Source of the DNA: Symsagittifera roscoffensis
Taxonomy: Eukaryota; Xenacoelomorpha; Acoela; Convolutidae
Length of the DNA stretch: 60,000 nucleotides
Direction of reading: 5' to 3'
Assembly: GCF_963678635.1 (NCBI RefSeq)
Contig: NC_087063.1
Location: forward strand, 24,746,701 to 24,806,700
The notes under the pieces are model-generated. The model searched no databases and had not been told where the DNA came from. It saw only the letters and a program-made list of their open reading frames with translations. A program made the position numbers and the translations under genes. Below, one piece after another: positions 9,575 to 20,836 of the stretch. The stretch's first letter is position 1. Every line of letters begins with the position of its first letter.

Positions 9575-9997
9575 GGGCCTTATGCACAAAACGGCCCAAA
9601 ATCAAAATTTTTGTATCTTGAATTAAAACTTATACAGTCAAATCTGACTGGCTAGTATAAGCCATTCAATTTCAAGCAATTCAATCAAACCTTCCAGCAG
9701 ATTAAAATTATTAGCCGAAATTACCAAAATGTTAAACTTTGTCTCATTTTTTTTTTCGTAACTTGGGTAATTTTGCCCGGATGAGAAAAATTTCGCAAAG
9801 GGGCTTCAGCAGAAAAAAAAGTTTTTAATTTTGGTTATATCGGCCTATAATTTTATCTGCTTGGAATTTTAATTGAATTGCAGGACCATGTTGATTGAAT
9901 TTGAGTATATGATTTGCCAATCAGATTCAACCATTTTATTTTGAGATCAAGAAAGATGTAGAAATACTGATTTTGGGCCGTTTAGTGCATAAGACCC
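9575..9997. mobile_element. Short inverted-repeat element (MITE), family I
   Basis: This is a 423-bp non-coding element. Its inverted termini are GGGCCTTATGCACAAAACGG on the left and, read inverted on the right, GGGTCTTATGCACTAAACGG, both followed by CCCAAAATCA. The terminal inverted repeats are therefore about 30 bp with few mismatches. The flanks (AGAAAATAA and GAAAAAAAT) are only loosely similar, so no target duplication is claimed. It lies 142 bp left of the hAT transposon. Confidence 0.7.
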
Positions 9998-10139
9998 GAA
10001 AAAAATTAGTCGAAAATTTGATCCTTATTTATTACAACAGTTAGTCTCAGTTTTGTTCGTTTCCTTGTCAAGCAATTAGTGAAACCCGCTGAAATGGGGG
10101 TGTAGCGATTAGCATGTGTATCTATTAGCATGCGCTTAT

Positions 10140-12085
10140 CAGGGGTGTAAAAAAGATTATTGTGAATCCGATAATCGCCGATAAGATATATCGATAAAAT
10201 CTATCGTTCGAAAAAAAATTATCGAGATAATTATCGATTGAAAAAAATTATCGTTCCGATAACTTTTATAGTCAAATTTTACCGAAATCTAGCAATTTAA
10301 CTGAATAAATAACTGAATAATAGGTTAGTGAACTTTACTGCATCAGACAGTGTTTGTTTATTGTCTGGAGCGGGAAAGCGTGTCTTCAAAGTTCAAAGTA
10401 AGCAAATAAACCTGGAACTGACACTTCCGCTTCACTGGCTTGACAAACTCCAGGACAGTCTTGCGAAAAATCAAACTGCGAAATGGCTGGTTCCAATAAA
10501 GAAATTTGCCATTTTTATTTTACAAAAGTTTCCGAAACTGGTTTCAAATGCGTTTGTGGAATTGAGCGAATTAAACCGAAAGGCGCTGGTTGGCAAAATT
10601 TAATGAATCATGTTCAAGTTAAACACCCGAATTACCAACAAGAAATGTCAGGCCAGATTTCAAATTTGGATGATTTCATTATTTCTGCCAACGCAAAGAA
10701 ATACTACGGCTGGCTCGAATGGATAATCATGAATGGTTTTCCATTTTCTTTTGTTGAAAATGAGTACAATATTAAATACTCAAATTTACCAAAAATCTCG
10801 AGACCTACTTTCATGAAGTACCTTGATTTACTTACGAAAGACGTGGAAACGCGTATTGCCAAAGAGTTACCCAAAACTTTTGGGCTTATTTTGGACGGTT
10901 GGACAGATTCTTCAACTTCGACACACTACATGGGTGTTTATGCTCATTATCCGGACCCAGAAAACAAAGATATCGGCAAATGTGTACTTCTGGCTTTTGC
11001 TCCTTTAGTGGACGAAACTGATTATGGAGCTGAATCGCAGATAGAGTTTATTCGTGTTACATTGTCAATTTTCGAAAAAAAACGTGGACGATGTTATTTT
11101 CCTAATTGGGGATAATGTGAGTACCAATGTCAAAATTGCACGTTTGCTTGGTGTTCCGCTCATCGGTTGTGCATCCCACAGGTTGAACTTGGCAACTCAA
11201 AAGTTCCTTTCTGAACATGACGATTTATTGGGGAAAATTAACGACCTTATGAAAAAATTGAGCACTCTTAAAAAAGCAGCCGACTTACGCACAAAAACTC
11301 CTTTGCGACCAGTTTTACGCAATGTTACAAGATGGTCTTCAACTTTCGCTATGATCGGACGTTATTTCGAATTGGAGACGTTTATTAGTAAAGAAGATCC
11401 TGATTTAGTAAATTTTTTACCATCAGCTAGTGACCATCTGCGTCTCCGCAAGTTATTTGAGGAGCTGAAAAAGTTCGAATCGATATCCAAAAAACTCCAA
11501 GAAGAAACCACGAATATTGCAGAAATGCGAATTCTGTTCGACTCTATTCTCGTTGATTATTCTTATCTGGACCATTATTTGGGATATGGGGACGGTACGC
11601 TCACCCACGCTTCTGATTTTGAAGTTGGGATTGCCAATTATTTGCAGGGAAAAGCAACATCAAAAGAGCAGGACGAAGCAATATCAGTTTTATCCACAAC
11701 AGCCGCCACACCATTAGTGGACAACTTAACTCCCGCTGAAAAAATTCTTGCAGAAGCGAAGAAGCAAAAGGTTTTATGTCCCAGTTGGATTGCGTGCACG
11801 TCCAACATCGTGGAACGACTATTTAGTCGCGCTCGTTATGTCTTCACAGACTACCGAAAACGAACAACACCTGTGAACCTTGAGAGTCAGCTGTTCCTGT
11901 TTTCCAATAAATCATTTTGGAATGTTACTTCATTTTCAAAAATTGTGAATTAAAAAGTTCAGCTGCAGTTTTTTTTCGAGCGATAATTTTCGATATATCG
12001 ATATATCTATCTTTAAAAAGTATGACAAAACGATAATCTATCGAATGACTCCGATAATATCTATATCGATAATTTTACAACCCTG
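10140..12085 (+). mobile_element. hAT DNA transposon, nearly intact, perfect 8-bp target duplication
   Basis: This is a 1,946-bp element. It starts CAGGGGTGTAAAA and ends TTTTACAACCCTG, a 13-bp terminal inverted repeat with one mismatch. It is flanked by GCGCTTAT at 10132-10139 and 12086-12093. The 8-bp duplication and CAGGG start are diagnostic for hAT. Subterminal regions (10150-10262 and 11975-12070) carry many copies of ATCGATA/GATAATCG-type motifs in both orientations, the expected transposase binding repeats. One transposase gene fills the interior. The element looks young because its flanking duplication is perfect and its gene has a single break. Confidence 0.95.
10483..11953 (+). pseudogene. 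hAT transposase (BED zinc finger), one frameshift
   Basis: This is a DDE-type transposase of about 490 aa when read across one frameshift. The first frame is 10483-11115 and the second continues from about 11083 to 11953. The break coincides with a run of eight A residues at 11083-11090, so it may be a true indel or a base-calling error. The N-terminus has a BED-like finger (CVCGIERIKPKGAGW followed by NHVQVKHP). The catalytic core shows FGLILDGWTDSSTSTHYMG (first Asp) and IFLIGDNVSTN (second Asp). The conserved pair C..HRLNLA follows. The C-terminal hATC dimerisation segment contains TSNIVERLFSRARYVF and TDYRKRT. Length is near that of short animal hAT proteins. No intron is needed. Confidence 0.9.
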
Positions 12086-12093
12086 GCGCTTAT

Positions 12094-12878
12094 TGCTTTA
12101 ATTGGGTGTGCATTCAGACGAAAAATAAGTTTGCCTAATTTTTTAGTTAAGTTTGAAAACTACCTCATTTATTGGAAATATAAGTTTCATTTTCGCCTAA
12201 TTAAGAATTCGCCCAAGTGCACGATTTGAGTAAAAAAATTTGAAAAAGAGCGATTCTTCAAACTGCATGATCTTACATAGAATTGGTGATCCTAACGCCT
12301 TTTTTTCGCCTAACTCAAATTGCGTTTGAGTGTTTTACCTTGAGAAATGTATGCAGTGTAGTGAAAGTTAATGAGTAGCAAGTAGCCCGGCATTGACGAA
12401 CCAATAAGATAAGTAGTTCAGAAAACAGTTTGTTAAGTTGTAAAATCGACCAACCAAAACAAGCAAACACGAAGCAGGATTTTAAAACGGTACCGATTTT
12501 GCAACCCCCCCCCCCCCCCCCCAAAAAAAAAGGAAACTACCGAGGCTAGCTTTATGAAACGCATAGGACGGATACTAGAGATGATTTGACCCGGGCATGC
12601 AAAAATCCAGACCCTCGGACCCACCGGCCCCAAGTGATAATGGTTCCCGGAAGTGCAAGTGGCCCTATCAAAATTCAGTAACTAGCGGTTGGAACGGAAC
12701 CAAAATATAGTATTTTATAGAGCTAGTTGAGGGAAGCTTAAGATAAGAACCCCAGAATCACTGGACTTCTACTGCCGGTGCTGTGCCTTATGCAAATATT
12801 CCTCACCCCGATTTCCGGAAATTGTTTCTCGACCCCCACTGTACGCAGGGAGCTAAAAAATTGGAATATCATAGGTAG
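12094..12878. other. Region between hAT and LTR element, no gene
   Basis: No coding region is recognised. A homopolymer of 18 C followed by 9 A lies at 12505-12531. At about 12630-12655 the sequence AAGTGATAATGG plus a CCCGG motif resembles part of the LTR at 12879-13245. This may be an older LTR fragment. Confidence 0.35.
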
Positions 12879-13245
12879 TGTCACAGTATAATTTCAACCA
12901 TATCCGGCGGCTGGACCTGAAGTTTTTAGCACTTGGGGAAAATACCCCTGAAACAGCAAATATGCAATTTAGGCAAAATAATGAGCGAGGGTATATCAAT
13001 TTTACAACGGCAACAGACACTACAACTCATCCCCCAAAAAAGACTCCTCGTGATTAAAACCCGTCCGATGGCTCCTTCCGGTGTTAATAGCTTTTTCCCG
13101 GGAAAAGTGATAATGGACCTTAGAATTGGGGCAACGTGGGAAGTATTAACGGGATATGGATAAAACTTGGTAGAAAGGACCCCTATGGGTTTCTAAACCT
13201 GAATGTGGAAGATTGACCCCGGGTGACCCCGGGTTGACTTCTAAT
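12879..13245 (+). repeat. 5' LTR
   Basis: Direct repeat of 17560-17926. Shared blocks include AACCATATCCG.CGGCTGGA, CCTGAAGTTTTTAGCACTTG, GGCTCCTTCCGGTGTTA and AACGGGATATGGATAAAACT. The start is placed at TGTCAC because the 3' copy has TGTCAC at 17476 followed by about 80 bp missing here. If correct, the 5' LTR has an internal deletion. The right boundary is uncertain and no clear primer-binding site was recognised. Confidence 0.7.
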
Positions 13246-13594
13246 AAAGTGAGCAAGACAGCCTCAAGATCAGCATAAAAAGGGGGCAAGTAACAGGGTA
13301 CGGTACATAATAGTTGCCACCAACTTAACCCTTTCGGGATTGTGGATAGTAGTGAATCTCGGTTGCCCCATTGAATTGATTACAAAAGGTACCACTTTGC
13401 GGTGCAGTTAAGATGGAGAGTGTGAACGGACCTAGAGAAGCAATCCCTGAAATCTAAATTGGCGCTCCTGGGTGGGCCCTATTCTGGATTGTAGTTACGA
13501 GAACGTACTGTGCTGAACGAGACAATTTGAACAGAAGATAAAAAACGAAGAGCATGCGTTGATGGCCGAGGCTGCGGTGGCAGCGTAAACGCTC

Positions 13595-14640
13595 TTGACG
13601 GGCAGCAGGGAATGTTTGGATTTCGAACGATACGGCCAGATCGATTCCTTTCATATAAGTACCCCGAGTTGGGCAGACTGGAGAAAACACTTCGCTTGGG
13701 TTGCCGATGCGAACCGATGGGAAGATGAGCATGCCAGGATGGTGCTGCCCATCAGCTTAACGGGCTGGCACTTGACGAGTTCACGCGTATGCCGGCACAT
13801 TTCAGAGAGGAAGTCGACGGCTTCGCGGAGCCTCTACTAGGAAGGATGCTCGCTGAACTGCATCAACGGCTGATGCCATTCCAGTGTCGGGCGGTAGCCA
13901 GAGCCGAGTTCAAGAGCCTGATGCAAGGAAAGAAGGAAGGCTTGCGAGAACTTTCGAGGCGAATCAGGTCGGTAGGTGACGTTGCAAACAGAAACATGGA
14001 TGAGCAAGCAAGAGACGACATGAACGGTGAGCTACTTCTACGATAGGAATTTGAAAAATTCAGTCAGGCGGTAACACGAGATCAGTCTCTTGAACTGGCA
14101 AGAAAGACTGTCATCAGAGCAAGAAGCGGGAGACGGCTAAACTATGTTAGAGAGTTGCAGAGTGCATCCGAACTCATGTCTGGATCAACCAGAGATTATG
14201 CAAAATGGGTGGCGCTAGACGAGCTGGAGCAGAGCTAAGAAGATTGCAGACAAGGACTGATCAGAGACTGGACAAACTGGCGTCGTAAATTGAGATTCAG
14301 AATTTGCGGCACGATGAACTGGCGACTCAGATGCAGACCTCGCGGCACAATGACTTAGTGACACAGATGCAAAGTTTGACGGCCATGATGGGTAGGTTCG
14401 TTAATTCTGTTATCCCCGCTCGCCACGCACAAAATCTACCCTGACAAGAAACAGCCCAGTAACCCAGGCAGCTATTCGACCACAATCAGGTTGAAAATGG
14501 TGGAAACTGACAGTCTCACGGGAGCGCTCGTTATGGCGCAAATACAATTGCGACGCAGGGAAGCTGTTTCGAGTGCGGTCAGACAGCTCACTTTGCTAAG
14601 GAGTGCCCCCGAAAACGTCGAATCATTTAAGCTACCGAGG
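13595..14640 (+). pseudogene. gag remnant with CCHC zinc knuckle
   Basis: Open fragments at 13595-14046 carry capsid-like sequence (AEFKSLMQGKKEGLRELSRR). Past several stops, the frame at 14562-14620 reads CFECGQTAHFAKEC, a perfect CX2CX4HX4C zinc knuckle (first Cys codon at 14565) followed by a basic tail. This is the nucleocapsid part of a Gypsy-type gag. Stops and frameshifts between the pieces show that it is dead. Confidence 0.75.
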
Positions 14641-14879
14641 GCCGGGACAGTAGAAAAGCTCGAAAGAGGATTTGTCCCGGCCATTTCCAAATGACAGCAC
14701 GAAGCCAGACGAGATGCCACCGCAGCTCATCAACCGATGCAGCCGAGCGGCTCACGCAATCTCCCAGAGGAGGGGAGACAGAGTGAGATGATAGTGGGAC
14801 ACGAGCAGGTGATGTCACTTTTTCATCGCCTACCCCCAGCCTCAGTTGACAAGTGCAAGTCGACGACAAACGTGCAGGT

Positions 14880-15300
14880 GGAGACGAAGACGCAGAATGA
14901 GCGGGCCAGTGTCAGCCATGTGGCAGACGGCGGATCTTACGGGGCAGCTACGAATGCTTTTGTGGGCGGGACCTGTGTTGAGACCCTACTGGATACTGGA
15001 GCCACGACTAACCTTATCCGCAGCGAGTGGCTCGGAGTCTTAAAGACAAGACCGAGATATGGCCATACAAGGGCCAGTTACAGACAGCAGATGGAGGAAG
15101 AATAGTTGTCGAGGGACGCATCACAACAAAATTGAAGTTAGGAGAGGTTGACGACGACATTGAAGCACTAGTGGTTCCCGAGCTAAGAAACCAGATGGTC
15201 CTGGGACTACGATCGATGAAAAAATACAAATGTTGTCTGAATTTTGGTTGCGACAGATTGTGGACCGGACTGACGAAAGGCTCTGAGGCTCCGGTGCGTT
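14880..15300 (+). pseudogene. Retropepsin-like aspartic protease remnant
   Basis: The reading at 14940-15040 contains LLDTGATTNLIRSEW, the aspartic protease active site (Asp codon 14992-14994) in the DTGA form. A frame change near 15030 leads to LVVPELRNQMVLGLRSMKK, matching the ILG-type flap and second-loop segment of Gypsy proteases. Sequence then passes straight into the pre-integrase linker with no reverse-transcriptase motif. Confidence 0.75.
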
Positions 15301-15677
15301 CTGCAATTCCCAAACTGGTTCAGAGACAGCTGCCAACCGTGCCGCCAGGTCCAAGAGGGAAGACAGAGGCGAAAAGTATCACAGATCCACAGTTGTGTGA
15401 AAGGCAGATTCAGGGGAGTTCGAGTTTTTGTGGCTTGATTGGCGAGGGACCGGAAAGTTCGCCGGGTAATTACGCGAAACAATGTGTTAGGGTGGTTCAA
15501 GAGGAAGACGAAAAGGTACAAAGGGACTGGGAAACGGACGAAGAAGACGACACCAGTGAAGTTTACCCCGAAGTAGTCTCATTAGACGAGGCACTGAGAA
15601 GGTGATCACCCCTGGGGAAATCGGACACGGTTGCGAGGGCTCACGAGACACCAACGAACACAAGCAAAGAAAACGAA

Positions 15678-17166
15678 ATGATTCGATGGAAACGAACACG
15701 CGCTGAAATTGCCTCAATGCAGAAACAAGCCGAAGCGATCGCTCATGTATTCTACTGGGCAAGAACAAGCGACGAGACGATTGACATGCCGTTGTTGGGG
15801 ACAAATCTCCTCCCAAAGCATCAGGCAAATCAGTACGGACCCGAAGCACTGTCGTACTGGTCAAGGTGGGATGAGTTGAGCATAAAGATAGAATACTCTA
15901 CAAAAAGTGGTTTGAGCGAGATGGCTCGCGGCCAACCCTTCTGAAAATAGTTCCAGTAGCGCGAAGGAATAAAATTTTAAGTCAATTCGATTTGATGGAG
16001 ACTGGCGAAGGATAGCTTGCGGCTGAGAAGACTCTAGTTAGAATACGGAAAAGGTTCTGGTGGCCGTCTATGAGGACTGACGTTGAGAGAAAGGCAAAAT
16101 GGTGCCTTAGCCGTGCATACCAGAGTACGGAAGGGAAGCAGAAGCGAGCGGCGGGTCAGTCCCATTGGATCCGGGAATCAGATTTACTACCGTGGCAGTG
16201 GATATATTGGGACCATGCACAATGGCGACGATCACCGGAGCGAAGCATGTGCTGGTAATGACGGATCTATTCACGATGTATGCAATTGCAGTTCCCCTGG
16301 TGACAGCAAATTCTGCAGACGTGGCTCGAGAGGTAGTGGAGAATTGGGTACTGAGAGTTGGAGTTCCCAAGCTCCCAAAAAGAAGAGTTTTGGATGTAAA
16401 CTGATCCAGATGTGCCGATTTTTGGGTATTGACAAAACTCAGACTTCCCCCTACAAACGAGAAGCAAATGAGCGTACGGGGAGGCACAGTGTATAGATGG
16501 CCGAAGTGGTTTTGAAGTATTGTGTGGAGAACCCACAGACATTGGACACGACTTTGCCGTACTTGAACTTTGTGTATAACACGACAATTAATCGGACAAC
16601 GGGAGCTACACCGTTTTGTATGGTGCACGGACAGGAGTGCCATTATCCAGTTGACCTATTCTACGCAAAACCCCACGATGAATCGTTGACAAAAAATGGT
16701 TTTGCGGAATGGCTAGACGAGAAATTCCGAGATGCACACAGCAGTGCGAGAGAAGTCCTAGGGATGGATCAGCGTCGACGAAAGGATCAGTACTGGAAGA
16801 AAATTCACGGGGAACCTTATGCGACTGGTGACAAAATCTGGGTGTGGTAAAGAAAAAATTAAATCGAAGAAGACTTTCGATCCGTACGAAGGACCATACG
16901 TTGTATTGGCCAGGATGTCCAAAGTGAACTTCAAGGTGGCAAAGCAATCGAATCCCAGTAAAGTGAAGTTCCTGCACTTCAACATGCTGAAGCGTTGCGT
17001 GGACGACACGGGGTATCCAGAGGAAGCTGCAGCAAGGAAGAGACTGACACCATATGGTCGGCAAAGTTGTTTGACGATTCGGAGATGCACATCGAAGACG
17101 AGGCAATTTGGACAAACAGTCGGGAGGCAGTCAATCATGATCCACGCCCAAGGCAAGAACCCGTAG
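15678..17166 (+). pseudogene. Integrase remnant
   Basis: Pieces follow Gypsy integrase order. The pre-integrase linker is at 15678-15944 (EALSYWSRWDELSIK) and the HHCC-region remnant at about 16020-16130 (RFWWPSMRTDVERKAKWC). Core strand 1, with its catalytic Asp codon at 16201, reads AVDILGP and then KHVLVMTDLFTMYAIAVPL. At 16400-16470 come CRFLGIDKTQTSPYKREAN, and at 16497-16690 YLNFVYNTTINRTTGATPF. C-terminal sequence at 16850-17000 includes GPYVVLARMSKVNFKV. Several frame changes separate them, and the segment around the second Asp is shortened. Confidence 0.8.
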
Positions 17167-17475
17167 GAATATTGTCGCGAAGAAATCGAGTAGCAGTGGA
17201 GCCATTAGTTAATCCTCTTGGGCTAAACGGAGTCTTGCGACGGCAGAGCGATGCGGTGGAGACCTACGACGAAAGGGAGATGGGAGCCAGAATGGAAGAA
17301 GAGCCGCGAATCTGCCGAGCGAGCTGAGGGTAGTCCTCCGGGTGAGACGGTGGTGGTTTTTACTGTGATCGGAAGTGAAACTACAGATGTAGGTAGACCA
17401 ATTCGAACAAGAAAGCCACCAGTTCGGTTTGGTATTGACGAGCATGTGAGTTAAAACTAGTTTTTCTCAAAACTT

Positions 17476-17926
17476 TGTCACCCAAATCATTAGTGCTAGA
17501 ATTTACCTAAGTGCGACTCCACCTCAGTTTTTTGGACTGTTTAGCATTATCTCCGCTTAGTAGTATAATTTGAACCATATCCGACGGCTGGACCTGAAGT
17601 TTTTAGCACTTGGAGAAAATACACCTGAAACAGCAAATAGGCAATTTAGGCAAAATAATGAGCGAGGGTATATCAATTTTACAACGGCAATAGACACTAC
17701 AACTCATCCCCCAAAAAAGACTCGTTGTGATTAAAACCCGTCCGATGGCTCCTTCCGGTGTTAGTAGCTTTTTCCCGGGAAAAGTGACAAGGGACCTTAG
17801 AAATGATGGGGCAACTTGGGAAGTTTTAACGGGATATGGATAAAACTTGGTAGGTAGGACCCCAATGAGATTCTAAACCTGGCTGTGGAAGATTGACCCC
17901 GGGTGACCCCATGGTGACCTCTAATT
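17476..17926 (+). repeat. 3' LTR
   Basis: Direct repeat of the 5' LTR. Confident homology starts at about 17560 (AGTATAATTTGAACCATATC) and ends near 17926 (GGTGACCTCTAAT). The proposed upstream extension to TGTCAC at 17476 is an inference. Divergence between the copies, scattered substitutions plus a few indels, indicates an old insertion. Confidence 0.7.
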
Positions 17927-19277
17927 GACCTTTGTGCGTTTAGGACCAAATTTGAATAAAAAACCTCGGGATTAACAGCGGAAAGTGGCGTATTCCCCAA
18001 CCCCATCCCTTGGGAATGAGAATTTGGTTTTTTTCTGTTTGGTTTTTTGGTAAACCGTTTTTTTTTTCTGTCAAATTGTTCTTGTCTGATAGGATCTTCT
18101 TTTCAAATAAAATTCGGCGTTTTTTTGCCGCATAGTTGTTTAAAATCATTTGGTTTTTCGTAAACAATGTCTAGTTCTAGTTCTTGTTTTTTTGTTTCAT
18201 TCGATTTTTTTATTTGATCTTTTTTTTGAACTCAAAAAAAGTTTGAAGTTTTTGAAGTATTTTTGAATTTATTTTTGCGAAGTTTTTCCTTGTTGCTAAT
18301 GTTGTGTTTTCTTTTGAATCGTTTTTAGTTTTTTCAGATCACACTTGCTTTGTTTCTAGTCCAACTTGTCTAGGCTTCTGAAACTTTGAATATCATTGTT
18401 CGATATTTATATGTTTTTCATTCACTTACTTAAAGCATAAAGCAGAATTAGTGGTTTTTGGTTCTTTCATCAGTGCAGTTTACGAATGTCTCAATTGTGT
18501 GGCTTCGGAATATTTTGTTTCTTATGTTTTGCAACAATATTGTGATCAGATTTTTTGATAACTTTTTTTTGACTTGCAATTTTTGCTTTGCAAGTGGTGC
18601 GAAGCTCTGCTTCGTCTCTATGTAAAATTTGGAGATCTGTTTGTGAATTGTTAGAATTTTGCGTGGGTGATGTTTTGTTTGGGAGCAAAAAATTGTTGGT
18701 TGAAAAAAATTAAGGACGCCGCGCGGGGGAAGATTTGTTTGTTTAACAAGCGACAGCAATTAAAATGGCCAATTATGATTTTTCAACTTCCGTCCATCTG
18801 AATCCATTACATGTCAGTGATTTGGGATGAGTAAAAACAGCATGTATTGAAAAAAAATTTGGCGCAGCTGAACAACTTTTCGTTTTTCGACACTGTTGTA
18901 CTTTGGCACTGTTGTGCTGCCCCGTACCCCAAGAGTCGCATTCCCAGATAGCCGAAATAGCTAAAATTTTTTGATTTTTAATTTTATTTTACCCCCTCAT
19001 TCAATTTTCAATAAAATAACTTTGGCTGCCACATTTTCATTAGTTTTAAAAATTAATCGTTTAACTCAATTTTTATCAATGAAACGTTTAGTTTTAATGA
19101 ATCTAGAATTTTGATTAAAAAGGCAAGTTCGTCAGAAATTTTAAATCATTTTCATTTGAACGATTAAGCTATCTTAATCTTTTGGAATTTAGCTAACAAA
19201 AAACCAATAGATTCATAGACTTAAATGCTTAATAGCTTTGATTTCATGGAATTAAATTGAAGTGAAAGGGCGATCTC
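17927..19277. repeat. AT-rich intergenic DNA with an isolated C-family end
   Basis: T-rich sequence without a convincing gene. At 18880-18923 is a C-family terminus (CGACACTGTTGTACTTTGGC then GTTGTGCTGCCCC). The opposite end of the element was not found, so it is a fragment. Confidence 0.5.
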
Positions 19278-20836
19278 TTTCGGATCTTGTTTCTTGTTAA
19301 TTATTTTCCCCCAATTTCGATTTTCAGTAGTTCAACTTTTGCTGCCACATTTTCAATAGAATTAAAACAATTTGAAGAAAGTAATGTTATTTAAAAAAGT
19401 TTCCCATTGTAGGTATTATGTAAATAGAGATTAAATCAAATATGAACGCGCGAAAATGAAAACCCAATTAAATGTTGACTTTTTTGAATTGCATAATCAA
19501 TACAGAAATGGATGTCAAAAATAATAAATGCATCGGATAGTTAACAAGGTCCAAAATGGGGGGATAAATAACAAGATCCTTACTTTGGGACCAAATTAAC
19601 ATCCAACTCCTCCCCAACCACCTCCCTCACCCCAAAACGTTAGGGGGAGGGATGTTAACTTGGTTCTGAGTTCAAATTTTTAGACAATCAGAATAGAGGA
19701 TTTTACAAGCAGCGTTCAGTAGAATTAAAATAAATTGAACGCTGGAGTGGAGGATTTTATGTAGGTCTACTTGGAGGGAGGATCTTTACTTGAGCTTTTT
19801 TTCAGATATCTGGGAACAAACTTTTTTTGTCGGGTATCCAATACCAAATGTTTTTTTTTACTAACAGGAAACAAAGAAATTTTCGGCAATCCAGTAAATA
19901 ACCAAAGAAGGGCAAAATTCAGGGGCGTATTGCGGATTTTCGGTTTTTTCACTTTTTACGCCCACTTTTCTTAATTTGGCGATTTGTAATATTCAATGTA
20001 TAAATGAAGAGAACAAAACACTGATCGCACTGGTTGCTTTGATTTTAGTTAATACAAATGCCATCACTTTTTTCTTTAACCGATTTCAAACAGGGTCGAA
20101 TTTTGTGGAGGTGATCGTTTTTCCTGGAATTTTTTTTCCTGGTCTGGGTAAAAATATGCAGTTTACTTAAATCAAATAGGTTACCAACAAATCTATATTT
20201 TTGGCCGATTCGGCTTATTTACAAGTCGACCTAACAATGTGAATAAAAAACTTTGAGATGGTGCTGAATTTTGATGGGTTTATTCTAGCCAATCAGGTTG
20301 AAGCAAGATAGTTTCAATTTAAAAAAATGATTTTTGAGCAGAATGAGTGAAAAGACGCGGATTTTCTCGAGTGGTGGGGGGTGGATTTCCAAAAAATAAT
20401 TCAAACACCATGTCGAACTTTTTGCAGGTCGACCAAATAGATTTTCTGAGCTCTCTCAAATCACTATAAGGACCTTTTTTACCAAATTTTCCGCACCGCA
20501 GGCAGCAAAATAATCCCCCCCCCCCTACATCGTGGCCATTGAAATTAATATTGACCGACTAAAAGTAAACAGCTACATGAAATTTCAAAAAAAAGCGAAA
20601 TCGAAGTCGGGTATGGGACAAAAAAAACAATTTGGACCAATTCAACATCCTCACCCCTCCCCTAAAGCAGTTGGAGGAGGTTAGCTTGGTTCTAAACTTT
20701 TTTCAGCCAATCAGAATTAAGATTTTTGCATGCAAAGCTAAGCATAACAAACTTATTCCGAACCAAATAGTTATGTGGAAAGGATCTGAACTTGGTCTTT
20801 TTGGGGATTGGAGGCAGAAAAAGATGTTAACATGAT
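19278..20836 (+). repeat. X repeat, copy 1
   Basis: This is a non-coding repeat of about 1.56 kb, also found at 24406-26020 and 26951-28570. It begins GGATCTTGTTTCTTGTTAA and ends AGATGTTAACATGATCC. Inside, the motif GTTAAC-TTGGTCC/GGATCTT recurs in both orientations near 19540, 19575, 19645, 19775, 20645 and 20825. An H-family fragment (GGTCGACCAAATAGATTTTC) sits near 20428. No protein-coding content is recognised. This copy is more diverged than the other two. Confidence 0.75.

Larger units (their letters stand above)
12879..17926 (+). mobile_element. Ty3/Gypsy-type LTR retrotransposon, internally deleted and decayed
   Basis: Two direct repeats of roughly 360-450 bp bound an internal region of about 4.2 kb. 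In order it carries gag-like sequence with a zinc knuckle, an aspartic protease, the pre-integrase linker, the integrase core and the integrase C-terminal region. The order protease then integrase, and the sequence VDILGP at the integrase core, fit Ty3/Gypsy. The reverse transcriptase and RNase H block that should lie between about 15.3 and 15.7 kb is absent. The remaining genes are broken by many frameshifts and stops. It is not capable of autonomous transposition. Sequence is noticeably more GC-rich than the neighbourhood. Confidence 0.85.
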
